In this document: one piece after another, positions 36,481 through 47,041 of the stretch
Layout: each line of letters begins with the position of its first letter
Position numbering within the stretch: the stretch's first letter is position 1
Assembly (NCBI GenBank): GCA_930367205.1
Contig: CAKNEZ010000004.1
Span: 35,001 to 99,000, forward strand
From: Acanthosoma haemorrhoidale
Lineage: Eukaryota; Arthropoda; Insecta; Hemiptera; Acanthosomatidae
Direction: 5' to 3'
Length of the DNA: 64,000 nt
Position numbers and translations under genes: made by a program
The notes under the pieces: generated by a model
The model's input: only the letters and a program-made list of their open reading frames with translations
The model's database searches: none
Told to the model about the DNA's origin: nothing

Positions 36481-36905
36481 GGACTATGTTCCATGTAGGC
36501 GTTAATATCTGACTCCATTTATTGATAGGAATGTGTCCCGACAAGACACTGTGTTCAGGATGAGGTTCAGAGGTTCATAAAGAATAAGACCAGTTTTCAG
36601 AGTTCGGGCGAGAGATCGGCAGCGTAATAAGTACAAGTCGTCAGAGGTCTGCTATAGGCTGTGTGGCAAAGTGCCGTCGTAGAGGTGCGTCATAGAGTAG
36701 ATTAGCGGAAGGCTGAGTAGGCGTATCGCGACTATCGTGATAGCGGCTATCGGTATGTAGAGACTAGAAAAGAGTGAAGAGTGGGCCTACCAGGGGCCAA
36801 GTGCCCCTGGTGTCAAGTTACAAGTAGTGTGGCTCAGGAGACTAGGAAACAGAGTGTCCTTTTTAGGGCGAAATTTACTGATATAAATATGGTAACCCCC
36901 TCCCT
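36480..36905 (-). repeat. LTR-like block related to 23148-23670
   Basis: Its left part (36495-36640) matches 23145-23280 (ctgactccattt, ttcataaagaataag). Its right end has a purine tract (gagggaggggg on the minus strand) followed by an AT-rich TATA-like segment resembling the start of the other LTR. Inferred to be a diverged LTR of the same gypsy group, lying just outside the truncated left end of the Polinton. Confidence 0.45.
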
Positions 36906-36957
36906 CGTGGAAAGCGGATCCTGTCGGCCAGGGGTATGTTTTACGATACACAGGTAG

Positions 36958-37422
36958 TCATATATGAATTTCTACGGGGTACTCAATATCAACATCCAGC
37001 ATATAACCTGTTTCTGAATTGTTTTCCAGATCTAATACATTTACTATTTCATCAGTCCACTCAAATTCGGCATATGGCAGGGGCAGGTTCATGGCATAAC
37101 CATAAAGATTGTTAACATCTACATATAATAAATAATTACTGGGTTTAGTAGAATCGTACTCACTTAAATATTTATTGTTAGCTTTGGCATAGCGGGAAAC
37201 GACTTGGCAAATACCTCCCCTTATTCCTTTTTCAAAAAACTGTACCATATCAATATCTTTTATTACATCTAATTTTATTTGAGTATATTTCAACATTGCA
37301 TTCCACGATAGCTGAGGTAAAGTAAAAAAAACCATGTTGGATCCAATTGATAAATTTGTAGACAGAGAAGGCGGAAGGTTTCAAAAACTTCACACAACAG
37401 AATTACATCGGTTTGTACATAT
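36958..37422 (-). pseudogene. polB: polB fragment: finger/palm part
   Basis: The downstream part of the protein-primed family B DNA polymerase, which copies the element's linear DNA. The minus strand shows EKGIRGGICQVVSRYAKANN and palm motif A (LYVDVNNLYGYAM), ending at a stop (36958) after DVDIEYPVEIH. Motifs B and C, with the metal-binding DTD, are missing, so the gene is truncated here. An 8-T run near 37330 shifts the frame between this part and the segment next to the gypsy insertion. The first codons at 37422 line up in frame with the other side of the insertion once one 5-bp duplication is discounted. Confidence 0.85.
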
Positions 37423-37569
37423 TGTCGTATGGTTGGGTTATCTCTATTAAATGAACAAAGCCGGCTGACAATATTATTCTAACCTATATAACTTGTGACC
37501 TAGATGTACTTATTTTATGGTTAATAAATTATTACTATATTCAATCAACCTATGTCTTTCATTCTGACA
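37423..37569 (+). repeat. 5' LTR of gypsy element 2
   Basis: 147 bp, beginning tgtcgtatgg and ending cattctgaca. The gag start codon uses its last base. Confidence 0.95.
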
Positions 37570-40118
37570 TGGCGCAGTCGGTAGGACATGTGAATTTGAA
37601 ACCGCCAGAACAATTTATTTTCGAAGGAAATATAGCAGAAGCATGGAAAAGATGGTATAGAAAGTTTAATCATTACTTGTCGGCTATCGAAGCACAAGAT
37701 AAAAAAGATGAAGTAAAAGTTGGTATACTGTTGAGCGTATTAGGAGAAGATGCACAAGATAAATATGAAACCTTTAATTTAACGGCAGAAGAACAGAAGG
37801 AATACGCAATTGTAGTTAAAGCTTTTGAAGATTATTGCATACCTAAAAAAAACGAGACGGTGGCAAGATTTAAATTTTTTCAACGTAAACAGAGAAAGGG
37901 TGAGTCATTCGGTGATTTCATTACAGATTTAAAAAAGTTAAGTGTTGATTGTGCATTTGAAACATTGAAGGATAGCCTTATAAAAGATCAAATTGTAAGT
38001 GGTATACAGGATGAACAAGTGAAAGATAGATTGTTGCGGGAAGATGATCTAACACTAGATAAATGTACTAATTTATGCAAAGTGGCGGAGTTAGCAAAAC
38101 AAAGAATAGAGACGTTGCGAGGTACAGAAGAAGAGGAAATAAATATAGTACAGCAAAGGAGCAGAACCAAAGCAGCGACGAGTAATCTGAGAGTGAGTAC
38201 GCAGCCGTGGACGTCGAAACCAAGTACCAGCGATAGCAGCAAGACATCACTGCAACAAGAGCAGCAATATGGAAGCCAGCAGCGATTGAGGTGCAATAAA
38301 TGCGGCAACGTCCATGGGTATAGAAATTGCCCAGCCTACGGTAAAATTTGTATTAAATGTAATAGGATAAATCATTTTGCAAAAATGTGTAGAATAACTC
38401 GAAATATAAATAATGTAAGTATGATTGAGGGAGAGGATGCTGAAATGTACACTTTAGGGAGAATTCTAAAAATAAATAATGTTCAAAAGGGTTGGGAATT
38501 ATCTATAAATATATTGGAAAGCAAAACTTCACTTACAGTCAAGCTCGATACAGGGGCGGAATGCAATGTTTTAAAAAAAAGCGACTATGAAAATTTGAAA
38601 ATTAAAGAGAAAATAAATAAAACTGATAACAAATTGGCAAATTACAGTGGTTCTGAAATACCGGTTATAGGAACTGTTATATTAGATTGTGTAATCAAGG
38701 GTAAAATAGAACCAATAAAATTTTATTTAGTAAACTGTAATAGCTCAAGCTCTGTGTTGGGATTAGATACAATTAAAAAACTGAAATTAATTACCAGAGT
38801 TGAAAATATAAATATGAATACAAATAATGGTCTCACGAAATTGCTTAGCAGATATAAAGAACTATTCGAAGGTATAGGAAAAATCTCAAAAATATATGAT
38901 TTCAAATTAAAAGAAGGATATGAAGGAAAAATTGAACCATGTCGTAGAATACCTTTTAAATTATTAGATCTTTTCAAAGAAACATTATACAGAATGAAAG
39001 ACAATAAAATTGTTACAGAGGTTAACGAACCTACTGAATTTATGAACCCAATCGTAATTACCAGTAAACCTGATAAATCATTACGTATTTGCTTAGACCC
39101 ACAGCATCTTAACACTTGTTTACTAAGAGAACATTGTCCTTTACCTACATTTGAGGAAATATCTAGTAAAATGGCGGGGGCAAAAATGTTTGCAGTGCTA
39201 GACGCATCAAATGGGTTTTGGCATTTAGAACTTACACATAGGAGTTCGTTAATGACGGCTTTTCAAACGCCATATGGTCCATTTAGATTTTTAAGAATGC
39301 CTTTCGGGGTTAGTATTGCACCAGAAGTGTTCCATAAAACTTATTCAGAGATTTTTGAAGGTATAAAAAACGTAGCTGTGTATATCGATGATATAATGAT
39401 ATGGGCAGAAAATGAAAAAGAATTATTAGAAATTTTAGAATTAGTAATGCAAAGAGCTTATGAGCATGGGATTAAATTTAATAAAAACAAATGTAAGTTT
39501 AAAGAAGAAAGAATTAAATTTTTAGGTCATTACTTCAGTAGCAAAGGGATAGAAATTGATGATGACAAAGTCAAAGCAATTAGTGAAATGGAAAGACCAA
39601 AAGATGTTAAAGCAGTAGAACGATTATTAGGATTGATAACCTACGTGGGTAAATTTGTAGAAAACTCAGCTCAGTTAACGGAACCATTGCGTAATCTAAT
39701 TAAAAAAGGTTCAATTTTCAACTGGACAAGTGAACATGAAAATTGTTTTAAAAAGATAAAAACATGTTTAAGCAAAACTCCTATTCTACAATTATACGAT
39801 GTAAATAAGGAGTGCAAAATTAGTGTAGACGCTAGTAGTACCGGAGTAGGGGCAGTTCTGTTACAAAATGATTTGCCAGTAGCATATGCATCACAAGCAT
39901 TCACTGAATGTCAAAAATCGTGGGCTCAAATAGAGAAAGAACTATATGCCATAGTGTTTGGATGTGAGCGTTTCAGACAGTATGTAATCGGTAAACCTTT
40001 TGGAGTAGAATCAGATCATAAACCGCTGATCCCTATTTTAAGACGAAAGATAACTGATATACCAATGAGACTACAAAAAATGCGAATGCGGTTACAACCA
40101 TATGATATTAAAGTAACG
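37569..40118 (+). CDS. Gag-Pol of gypsy element 2, first part (Gag to RNase H)
   Basis: 850 codons in one frame, so Gag and Pol are fused without a frameshift. Rough layout: Gag 1-235; zinc knuckles near 240-280 (CNKCGNVHGYRNC, CIKCNRINHFAKMC); protease near 330 (VKLDTGAECNVL); reverse transcriptase about 440-690 with FRFLRMPFGVSIAPEVFHK and the YIDDIMIW catalytic box; RNase H from about 755 (ISVDASSTGVGAVLL, IEKELYAIVFGCERFRQY, VESDHKPLIP). The frame is cut by the I-type LINE at codon 850. The open frame shown to 40154 adds 12 LINE-derived codons. It acts in cytoplasmic virus-like particles, as in other gypsy elements. The start choice follows the Mag-type MAQS N-terminus at the LTR edge. 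Confidence 0.9.
37570..37586 (+). promoter_or_regulatory. primer-binding site, tRNA-Ser
   Basis: tggcgcagtcggtagga directly follows the LTR and is complementary, with one mismatch, to the 3' end of insect tRNA-Ser (…CCTGCCGACTGCGCCA), the primer also used by Mag. The site lies inside the gag coding frame (codons for AQSVG). Confidence 0.85.
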
Positions 40119-43100
40119 ATATTAAGTGCCCGACCGAGGCACTTAGTAAGCTAACGGAAGGGACTGGCTTAAGGGGCGAGCTTATAGCATCGCTTGATGC
40201 GAACGCTCACCATCAGCTCTGGGGGAGCAAGAACAACAACCAGAGAGGTGAGTGTTTAGTAGAGTACATAACTAGTAATGACCTAGACATTCTAAACAGA
40301 GGCAATATTGCCACTTTTAACAACAGAATCAGATCTGAGGTCATTGACATAACCCTTAGCACACGTGCTATAAGCCTAAGGGTTAAAGGCTGGCACGTCT
40401 CTGAAGAAGAGTCATGCTCAGATCATAGATACATTAGATTTGATCTAAGTGGTAACATCACGTCCGAAGCTGTGTATAGGAATCCCAAACTTACAAACTG
40501 GGAAACCTACTATACACAGCTTGAGGAGGAGGTCAAATGCTGTCCTAGAGTGGTGAGTAGCAACTGGCATTTGGAACATTTAAACTCAACATTGACTGAG
40601 GCAATGATTAAGTCATACACTGATAATAACACTGTATGTAATGTTAGATCCAACAGGAACTGTCCCTGGTGGAACAATGAACTTGGCAAGTTAAGAGCTC
40701 TTACACGTAAACTCTTTAACGCGGCCAAAAGATCAGGCAGATGGGACACTTATAAACGTGCACTCACTGATTATCACAAAGAAGTCAGAAAGGCTAAAAG
40801 AAGGGCGTGGAAGAAATTTTGTAGCGAAATAAACGATACAACTTCCATGTTTAGAGTAAATAGGATCTTATCCAAGCAGTCTGACAGGGGAGTATTGGGC
40901 TCCGTCAGGGTGGGAGGGGGCTATACAGATTCTGAGGAGGGAACCCTCGGTGCCCTGGCGCGCGCACATTTTCCTGGCTGCGGACTGATGGATACGATTA
41001 ACAATGACCCTACCAACTGTGAACACACTAGTTGCAAGGGTAACTGGGCAGAAGCAAATAAAATTGTCAATTCTGCAAGAGTGGAGTGGGCAATTAATTA
41101 TTTTGCTCCTTTCAAATCACCTGGTACTGATGGGATATTCCCAGCCTTGCTACAAAAAGGCCTACCAGTAATTAGGCCCCTTATACTTACCTTGTTAAGG
41201 GGAAGCTTGGCACTGAGCTATATTCCAGTAAGCTGGAGGATGGCAAAAGTGTGTTACATACCAAAACCCGGGAAAAAGTCCTATGACGAACCCAAGTCTT
41301 ACAGACCAATATGTCTGACTTCATTTTTAATGAAGACCTTGGAAAAGGTCATAGACAGACATATTAGGGATGGAATACTGGTAGAACGACCGCTCCATAG
41401 CGCTCAATTCGCATACCAGGCAGGAAAATCCTGTGAAATTGCTCTCCACCACCTGGTTTCCAGGATAGAGAGATCCCTAGTTCATAAAGAAATAATGGCA
41501 GGCATCTTTGTTGATATAGAAGGTGCCTTTGATCGCACACCCTATAACACTATGGCATCAGCCTTAGAAAGAAAGGGGATTAGTTCCTTAGCCTCTAGCT
41601 GGATAAACACCATGCTAGAGAATAGGATTTTACAATCACAATTGGGACAAACCAAACTGTGGATGAAGCCAGTGGGAGGATGTCCACAGGGAGGGGTGTT
41701 ATCTCCATTACTGTGGTGTTTGGTCGTTGACTCATTGTTAACAAACCTAAACTCTGCAGGGTTCTACGCACAGGGATATGCTGATGACATTGCTGTGCTC
41801 ATAGGGGGCAAGTTCTCAGAAACCATTTCTGAGTTGCTTTCCGCATCGATGGATCTTTTGAGGGATTGGTGTGAAAAGAATGGTTTAGGAATCAATCCCC
41901 AGAAGATAAATCTCTGTATCTTCACTAACAAAAGAAATGCTATAGTTAGACCACCCTATATAGGGGGGACACAGGTAAGCATTTGTAGTGAGGTAAAGCA
42001 TCTAGGGGTTACTCTGGATAGAAAATTGGACTGGTCTAAACACATCAGGAATACTACTATGAAGGCACTTCGATGCCTCTATGCATGTAAAAGGGCTGTG
42101 GGTAGGACCTGGGGACTACAACCCAGAATGTTATTCTGGCTATATACCGCAGCAGTTAGACCAATGGTGCTCTATGCCTCTATGGTGTGGTGGCACAGAG
42201 GTAGTATTAGTAAAAATAAAACTTTGCTTGGCAAATTACAGAGGCTTTCATGTCTCATGATCACTGGTGCCATGAGTACAACTCCTACTGCTGCAATGGA
42301 AGTCTTATTGAACTTGAATCCACTGCACATAGAAGTAGAAGCGCAAGCCTTGAACGTGGCTTACAGACTTGCGAAATCAGGAACAAGATCCAAAGTCATG
42401 ACTCGCATGGGGCATGGGAACTTGTTCAGAAGAATTGATGAGGACGAGGTGCTGTCAATGCACTCTGACCTACAAGTTAAGAAACACACAGACGTTTTGT
42501 ACTGTGCGGAAAACACAAAGACCAAACCACATAAACTGTGTAATGGGATTAATTGCTACACAGACGGCTCACTAACAGAAAACGGATCAGGGGCCGGCAT
42601 ATGGAGGAAAGATAAACCAGAATCTGGGATTTCTATTCCTTTAGGTAGACACACCTCGGTCTTTCAGGCCGAAGTGATGGCGATCAATGTCTGTACCCAA
42701 ACCTTAATTGGGGAGGGTGTAAGAAACAGACTGATCACAATTTTCACGGATAGCCAGGCAGCCATTGGCGCCCTGAGAAGCTATACGACCAGATCTTATT
42801 TGGTTGAGGAGTGTAAAAACAACTTAAACACACTCTCGCTAGCCAATAAGGTTAGAATCGACTGGGTGCCAGGACACACAGGCATCACAGGCAATGAGAA
42901 GGCAGATGGCCTTGCAAGGGTGGGCTCAGAACAGACACCTCTTGCACCTGAACCCATATGTGGTATCAGCCTCAGCTACGCTAAAAGGCGTATAAAATTA
43001 GCTTTAGAGGACAAGGCAAGACTTTCTTGGAGAGAAACTAAGAAACAGGAACACTCGAAACTGTTTCTTAATGGACCCTGTAAGAGAAGAAGCTCAGCAC

Positions 43101-43470
43101 TTCTATCAATGGACAGGTGGACACTCAAAAGTGTGACAGGACTCTATACAGGTCACTGTCGGTTAAATAAACACCTCTTTAATTTGGGGATAGTGGGATC
43201 ACCAATCTGCAGATTCTGCAAGAAAGAGGGAGAAACGGCACGTCATATAATATGTGACTGTGATAACTTAGCTAGAAGGCGATACCTTCACTTTGGTAGT
43301 GATCGCATTGTAGACCCCAAACTATGTGAACTGATCGATCCATTCAGTATCCTCAGATTTGCAAAGGCCGTGGGCCTGTCACATATATAGGACAGGGACA
43401 TGGACGGCGCACAATAGGTCTCAGTGAGGCCGCGGTGCACAAATGCCGGAACAAATAATAATAATAATAA
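40119..43470 (+). mobile_element. I-type LINE, 5'-truncated, nested in gypsy
   Basis: A non-LTR retrotransposon with APE-type endonuclease (partial), RT and RNase H, ending in a (TAA)n/(AAT)n tail as in I-clade elements. It is flanked by the duplication taacg (40114-40118 and 43471-43475). The exact length is uncertain because of the tail. The 5' truncation lies inside the endonuclease domain. A second, tiny copy of its 3' end lies at 35629-35752. Confidence 0.9.
40121..43390 (+). CDS. LINE ORF2: endonuclease (partial), RT and RNase H
   Basis: Open for 1,089 codons from the truncation point to TAG at 43390. The first 115 codons hold the end of the APE endonuclease (SLDANAHHQLWGSKNNN and the catalytic SDHRYIRF). 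Then follow the RT, with PFKSPGTDGIFPALL, VDIEGAFDRTPYN, CPQGGVLSPLLWCLVVD and the YADDIAVL catalytic box. An RNase H domain comes next (CYTDGSLTENGSGAGIW, FTDSQAAIGAL, WVPGHTGITGNEKADGLAR), and a terminal CCHC motif (CRFCKKEGETARHIICDC). The RT-RNase H order and TAA tail favour the I clade; Loa is the alternative. A GTG at 40472 is only an internal codon. No stop or shift is seen, so the copy is young, but without its 5' part it cannot be autonomous. Confidence 0.92.
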   Translation: MKCPTEALSKLTEGTGLRGELIASLDANAHHQLWGSKNNNQRGECLVEYITSNDLDILNRGNIATFNNRIRSEVIDITLSTRAISLRVKGWHVSEEESCSDHRYIRFDLSGNITSEAVYRNPKLTNWETYYTQLEEEVKCCPRVVSSNWHLEHLNSTLTEAMIKSYTDNNTVCNVRSNRNCPWWNNELGKLRALTRKLFNAAKRSGRWDTYKRALTDYHKEVRKAKRRAWKKFCSEINDTTSMFRVNRILSKQSDRGVLGSVRVGGGYTDSEEGTLGALARAHFPGCGLMDTINNDPTNCEHTSCKGNWAEANKIVNSARVEWAINYFAPFKSPGTDGIFPALLQKGLPVIRPLILTLLRGSLALSYIPVSWRMAKVCYIPKPGKKSYDEPKSYRPICLTSFLMKTLEKVIDRHIRDGILVERPLHSAQFAYQAGKSCEIALHHLVSRIERSLVHKEIMAGIFVDIEGAFDRTPYNTMASALERKGISSLASSWINTMLENRILQSQLGQTKLWMKPVGGCPQGGVLSPLLWCLVVDSLLTNLNSAGFYAQGYADDIAVLIGGKFSETISELLSASMDLLRDWCEKNGLGINPQKINLCIFTNKRNAIVRPPYIGGTQVSICSEVKHLGVTLDRKLDWSKHIRNTTMKALRCLYACKRAVGRTWGLQPRMLFWLYTAAVRPMVLYASMVWWHRGSISKNKTLLGKLQRLSCLMITGAMSTTPTAAMEVLLNLNPLHIEVEAQALNVAYRLAKSGTRSKVMTRMGHGNLFRRIDEDEVLSMHSDLQVKKHTDVLYCAENTKTKPHKLCNGINCYTDGSLTENGSGAGIWRKDKPESGISIPLGRHTSVFQAEVMAINVCTQTLIGEGVRNRLITIFTDSQAAIGALRSYTTRSYLVEECKNNLNTLSLANKVRIDWVPGHTGITGNEKADGLARVGSEQTPLAPEPICGISLSYAKRRIKLALEDKARLSWRETKKQEHSKLFLNGPCKRRSSALLSMDRWTLKSVTGLYTGHCRLNKHLFNLGIVGSPICRFCKKEGETARHIICDCDNLARRRYLHFGSDRIVDPKLCELIDPFSILRFAKAVGLSHI

Positions 43471-43475
43471 TAACG

Positions 43476-44954
43476 TATACAAGTGGTAAAAATTTAATAA
43501 TAGCAGATTTACTATCGAGAGCTCATTTAAAAGAAACTAAAGAGGATGGAGATTCCAGAATGTATATATTAGAACTTACGTTAGCAAGCGAGATGAGTAA
43601 TCAAAAGAAACAAAAATATATAGAAGCAACAAAAAATGACATAGAATTGCAGACATTGAAAAATACAATAAAAAAAGGTTGGCCAAAAGAAATAAAAGAT
43701 GTACCAAATATAGTTAAATATTATCATACTTACCATGCCGACATTTATGAATATGATGACTTACTGTTTAAAAATAATTGTGTAATAGTACCAAACAAAT
43801 TAAGAGAAGAAGTTTTGAGTAAGTTACATTATAATCATTTAGGCATTGAAAAAACAAAAGCTAGAGCGAGAGAAATAGTATTTTGGCCCAATATAAATAA
43901 AGATATAGAAAACAAAATAAACAACTGTAAAACATGCTTAACGTTCCAACGATCAAATCAGAAGGAAAGTCTAATACCAACATTAATACCAGATCAAACA
44001 TGGGCAACAGTAGGAGCTGATATTTTTTACATTGATAGAAAACCAAACATGTTAGTTGTGGATTATTTTTCTAAATATGTAGATAATTTACCATTGAAGG
44101 ATGAAACTAGTGTAACAGTTATAAAAGCATTAAAGTCTTGTTTTGTACACTGGGGTATACCAGAAGAATTCAGATCAGATAATGGCCCACAATTTTCAAG
44201 TTTTCTATTTAAAACGTTTACAAGAGAATGGAAATTTAAGCATGTTACGTCGAGTCCAACATATCCACAAAGTAACGGAATGGTGGAGCGGCACATACAA
44301 ACTGTGAAAAATGTAATTAGAAAAGCTCATTTTGATAAAAAAGATGTGTACTTAGCAATACTAGAATTAAACAACACACCAATATCTAATACAATACCTT
44401 CTCCAAATGTGATAATGCAAGGTAAAAATGTGAATGGTGTTCTATATGATATACCAAAGTTTAAAAGTGAAGAAAATTCATATATAAAAGGTGAATTGTT
44501 ACAAAGACAAAGGAAACAAAAAATTTTTCATGATCAACGAGCCAAAGATTTGAAAAAATACGAAAAAGGAGAAAATGTTAGAGTTAGAAACAAACAAGGA
44601 ATGTGGGATCGGGCTGTAATAATAGATAGAAACATAAACAATAGGGCTTATCAAATTAAGACAGAGGGAGGCTCCTTATTGACGCGTAATAGAATACACT
44701 TAAGAAATGATACTAGCCTACCATTAGAAATAGAAAGTAACGAATATAGACTTGATGAAAATATTAAACCACCAATTTCGGAAAATTCAAATAATAATGG
44801 TAAGGTTAATAATACAGCCGATCCAGCAGATCAGAAATTAATGAACCAAAGCCAGAGCGAAGATATCAATAATGACAATGACACATATGTAACTCGTAGT
44901 GGACGAATCAGTCGTCAGCCAGCATATCTAAAAGAAAACTATGTATTACAATAA
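43476..44954 (+). CDS. Gag-Pol of gypsy element 2, second part (integrase)
   Basis: The frame resumes after the LINE and duplication with the end of RNase H (YTSGKNLIIADLLSRAH). It continues through the integrase zinc-binding region (HLGIEKTKARAREIVFWP with CKTC) and the integrase core with its DDE triad (GADIFYID, RSDNGPQF, MVERHIQTVKN). A GPY/F-like C-terminus and a tail with TYVTRSGRISRQPAYL end at 44954. It is 492 codons plus stop without disruption. Together with the first part this would be 1,342 residues, a normal size for Mag-type Gag-Pol. Upstream codons at 43443-43475 belong to the LINE tail and the duplication. Confidence 0.9.
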   Translation, partial: YTSGKNLIIADLLSRAHLKETKEDGDSRMYILELTLASEMSNQKKQKYIEATKNDIELQTLKNTIKKGWPKEIKDVPNIVKYYHTYHADIYEYDDLLFKNNCVIVPNKLREEVLSKLHYNHLGIEKTKARAREIVFWPNINKDIENKINNCKTCLTFQRSNQKESLIPTLIPDQTWATVGADIFYIDRKPNMLVVDYFSKYVDNLPLKDETSVTVIKALKSCFVHWGIPEEFRSDNGPQFSSFLFKTFTREWKFKHVTSSPTYPQSNGMVERHIQTVKNVIRKAHFDKKDVYLAILELNNTPISNTIPSPNVIMQGKNVNGVLYDIPKFKSEENSYIKGELLQRQRKQKIFHDQRAKDLKKYEKGENVRVRNKQGMWDRAVIIDRNINNRAYQIKTEGGSLLTRNRIHLRNDTSLPLEIESNEYRLDENIKPPISENSNNNGKVNNTADPADQKLMNQSQSEDINNDNDTYVTRSGRISRQPAYLKENYVLQ

Positions 44955-44984
44955 AAAAAAAAAAAAAGCAAAAAAAAACGGAGA

Positions 44985-45131
44985 TGTCATATGGTTGGGT
45001 TATCTCTATTAAATGAACAAAGCCGGCTGACAATATTATTCTAACCTATATAACTTGTGACCTAGATGTACTTATTTTATGGTTAATAAATTATTACTAT
45101 ATTCAATCAACCTATGTCTTTCATTCTGACA
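44985..45131 (+). repeat. 3' LTR of gypsy element 2
   Basis: 147 bp, beginning tgtcatatgg, preceded by an A-rich polypurine tract ending acggaga. Near-identical to the 5' LTR. Confidence 0.95.
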
Positions 45132-46865
45132 CATATAATTCTACATAATCTTTTAATATTTTAATTTTATAAGTTTCCCACACACTTTTTGCATGTTCAT
45201 AGTCTACATTGCTAATGGATTTTGTTGTCAATTCATTAAAAAATGATTTTTTTAGAAGGTAGTTGAGTTTCATTTAGACATTCAAACGAATTAAAATAAT
45301 TGTATGGAAATACGCCTTACCTTGTAAGTTATTTAATTTTGTTTTCATCATTAATAATATTAGCCATATTTGGAAATATTTCATTAATTGATTGAGGTTG
45401 ATTTTGTAAACTGTTCACCAATGTATTCAAACTCGATGATAGAAATATAAACGAGTCAACAAATCGTATTTTCGTTCTACATCCTTTAAATTTTATAGTG
45501 AAACTTATATAATTTTCAGAATTACTAGGAATTATGCAAACATTTTCACAGTGGCCCAAGAAAGGGATTATAAAATGAGAATCATAGCCTTGTAAGTTGT
45601 GCATAAAAACAGGTATAAAATCAGGCTTTCTTGCTCTTAAATTACATGCGCTATGTGCTGGTCCGATAAATTTTCCTGTCAAGTGACAGTTATGACGCAG
45701 GCGATGAAGTTCGTCTAAGGGGTATTGACATAATATGCAGTCTTTAGCAGAATAAAATATTTCATTTTCCCCTTCGCTCATTTCTTCCATCGGAAGAGGA
45801 TTAGCGTATATTTTATCCGCTTCAACAGATAGAGATTCAAGTTTTTCTAAAAACGCTAGCATATAGTTTCACCCGTATAAACAAACGGTTTCAAATCTAA
45901 AATGTCAGACTTGGCTAGAAGTGAAACAGAAAAGGCACGATGCTCATGAACAGCTTTGTTCCAAGATGTTGACGGATGAGGAACAGGCCCCGAAATTGGT
46001 ATTAAAAGAGATTCAATGTCTGCATAAACTACAATTGGGATAGGTTTTGTATATTCCACATGTTTAAATTCAATTTTATCTTCTTTCGGAAAAACAGATC
46101 GAATTGGTTTATGATTACGACAAAATAATTCATGTTCACGCTTTCGCTTATTACCATTTTTCCCATACTTTATACATACGTCTTTGGAAATACGAACAGA
46201 CATCTACGACAGATGCTATATGCACATTTGTGCAAAGATATTTGAGAACTTACTAATCGTGAAAGATTTGTGATCAAGCAATAGTGAAAATTTTCCCCAT
46301 TTTGTGTTAATAATAAATCAAACATTTTATCATAATTTTCCTTTTTACTAATTCTAATCGGATACACATTATTTTTCTCGTCCAAGCCATAAACATTTAT
46401 AGACAGATTATTTAAATTTTCAAATCGTTTGATATCCTTAATTGGTGTCGGGAACGATATAGAATCTAAGGAATATGAAGTTTGAATATTTTTGTATGCA
46501 TTAAAGTCATTTGATCTAATATTATCACTAATTATAGCTAAACGGAAGAAATCATTAGTATTATTTCTTACATTTATAACCCAACGTTTGTCCCGTATTT
46601 TTTTAGGTAATTCAATATATTGAGATCCTCCAAAAGGTTTATATTTAGTTAAATGTAAGCAGATATAGTTTACAGAGGTATACATCCAACCGGAACCTTT
46701 TTTTTCAAACTCGTCCTGTTCCTCTAAAGTTTTTTCAAAAATTGTTTCAATGTAATTTTGTAGGTTTATAGAAACATCTATCGTACTAACTTTCGATTTA
46801 AAATTAAAATCTGTTCTTTCACTAATAGTATTTTCATTTTTCTTAATGTATGTGCATTCTAACAT
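45132..46865 (-). pseudogene. polB: polB, N-terminal and exonuclease part, frameshifted
   Basis: The protein-primed DNA polymerase of the Polinton in three overlapping minus-strand frames. The first (46865-46170) has the N-terminal region (EKKGSGWMYTSVNYICLHLT, YIELPKKIRDKRWVINVRNN). The second (46203-45856) has exonuclease motif I (YADIESLL). The third (45862-45329) has a Cys/His cluster (CILCQYPL, HSACNLRARK) and exonuclease motif II (MHNLQGYDSHFI). Single-base shifts near 46190 and 45860 separate them. From 45328 to the gypsy edge another frame carries DYEHAKSVW, a conserved Polinton-polymerase word. Start chosen: ATG at 46865 (MLECTYIKK). Confidence 0.9.
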
Positions 46866-46923
46866 TATATTTATTTTAAAAGTTTTCCATTCGTCAACAT
46901 AAGAATTTAGTAAAACTTCTTTT

Positions 46924-47040
46924 TTATTTATCGTGGGCTAATAATTTTTTATCATCGTTAGGAATGTAAATATCTTCAACCGACTTTCCTAACGAAGCTG
47001 TAATTATTCCGTTTTCTTTTGCAATCGCCTTCTCACGCAT
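46924..47040 (-). CDS. small ORF upstream of polB
   Basis: A 38-codon minus-strand frame (MREKAIAKENGIITASLGKS, ending LLAHDK) whose ATG lies in the target duplication of the R1 LINE. It may be the original N-terminus of polB separated by a small indel, or a separate small gene. I cannot tell which. The LINE insertion has cut it off from its promoter side. Confidence 0.35.
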   Translation of the reverse strand: MREKAIAKENGIITASLGKSVEDIYIPNDDKKLLAHDK

Positions 47041-47041
47041 C

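Larger units (their letters stand above)
37423..45131 (+). mobile_element. Mag-type Ty3/gypsy element 2, nearly intact
   Basis: An LTR retrotransposon inserted into polB with a 5-bp duplication (catat at 37418-37422 and 45132-45136). The two 147-bp LTRs differ at about one position, so the insertion is young. The gag-pol frame is open on both sides of a nested LINE (40119-43470) and, apart from it, shows no stop. Features in order: LTR, tRNA-Ser primer site, gag-pol, A-rich polypurine tract (44955-44984), LTR. No envelope gene is present. Confidence 0.95.

Noticed and set aside
46170..46865. polB frame changes as programmed frameshifting
   Set aside because: The shifts lack slippery sites and occur alongside stops and truncation elsewhere in the element, so decay is simpler.
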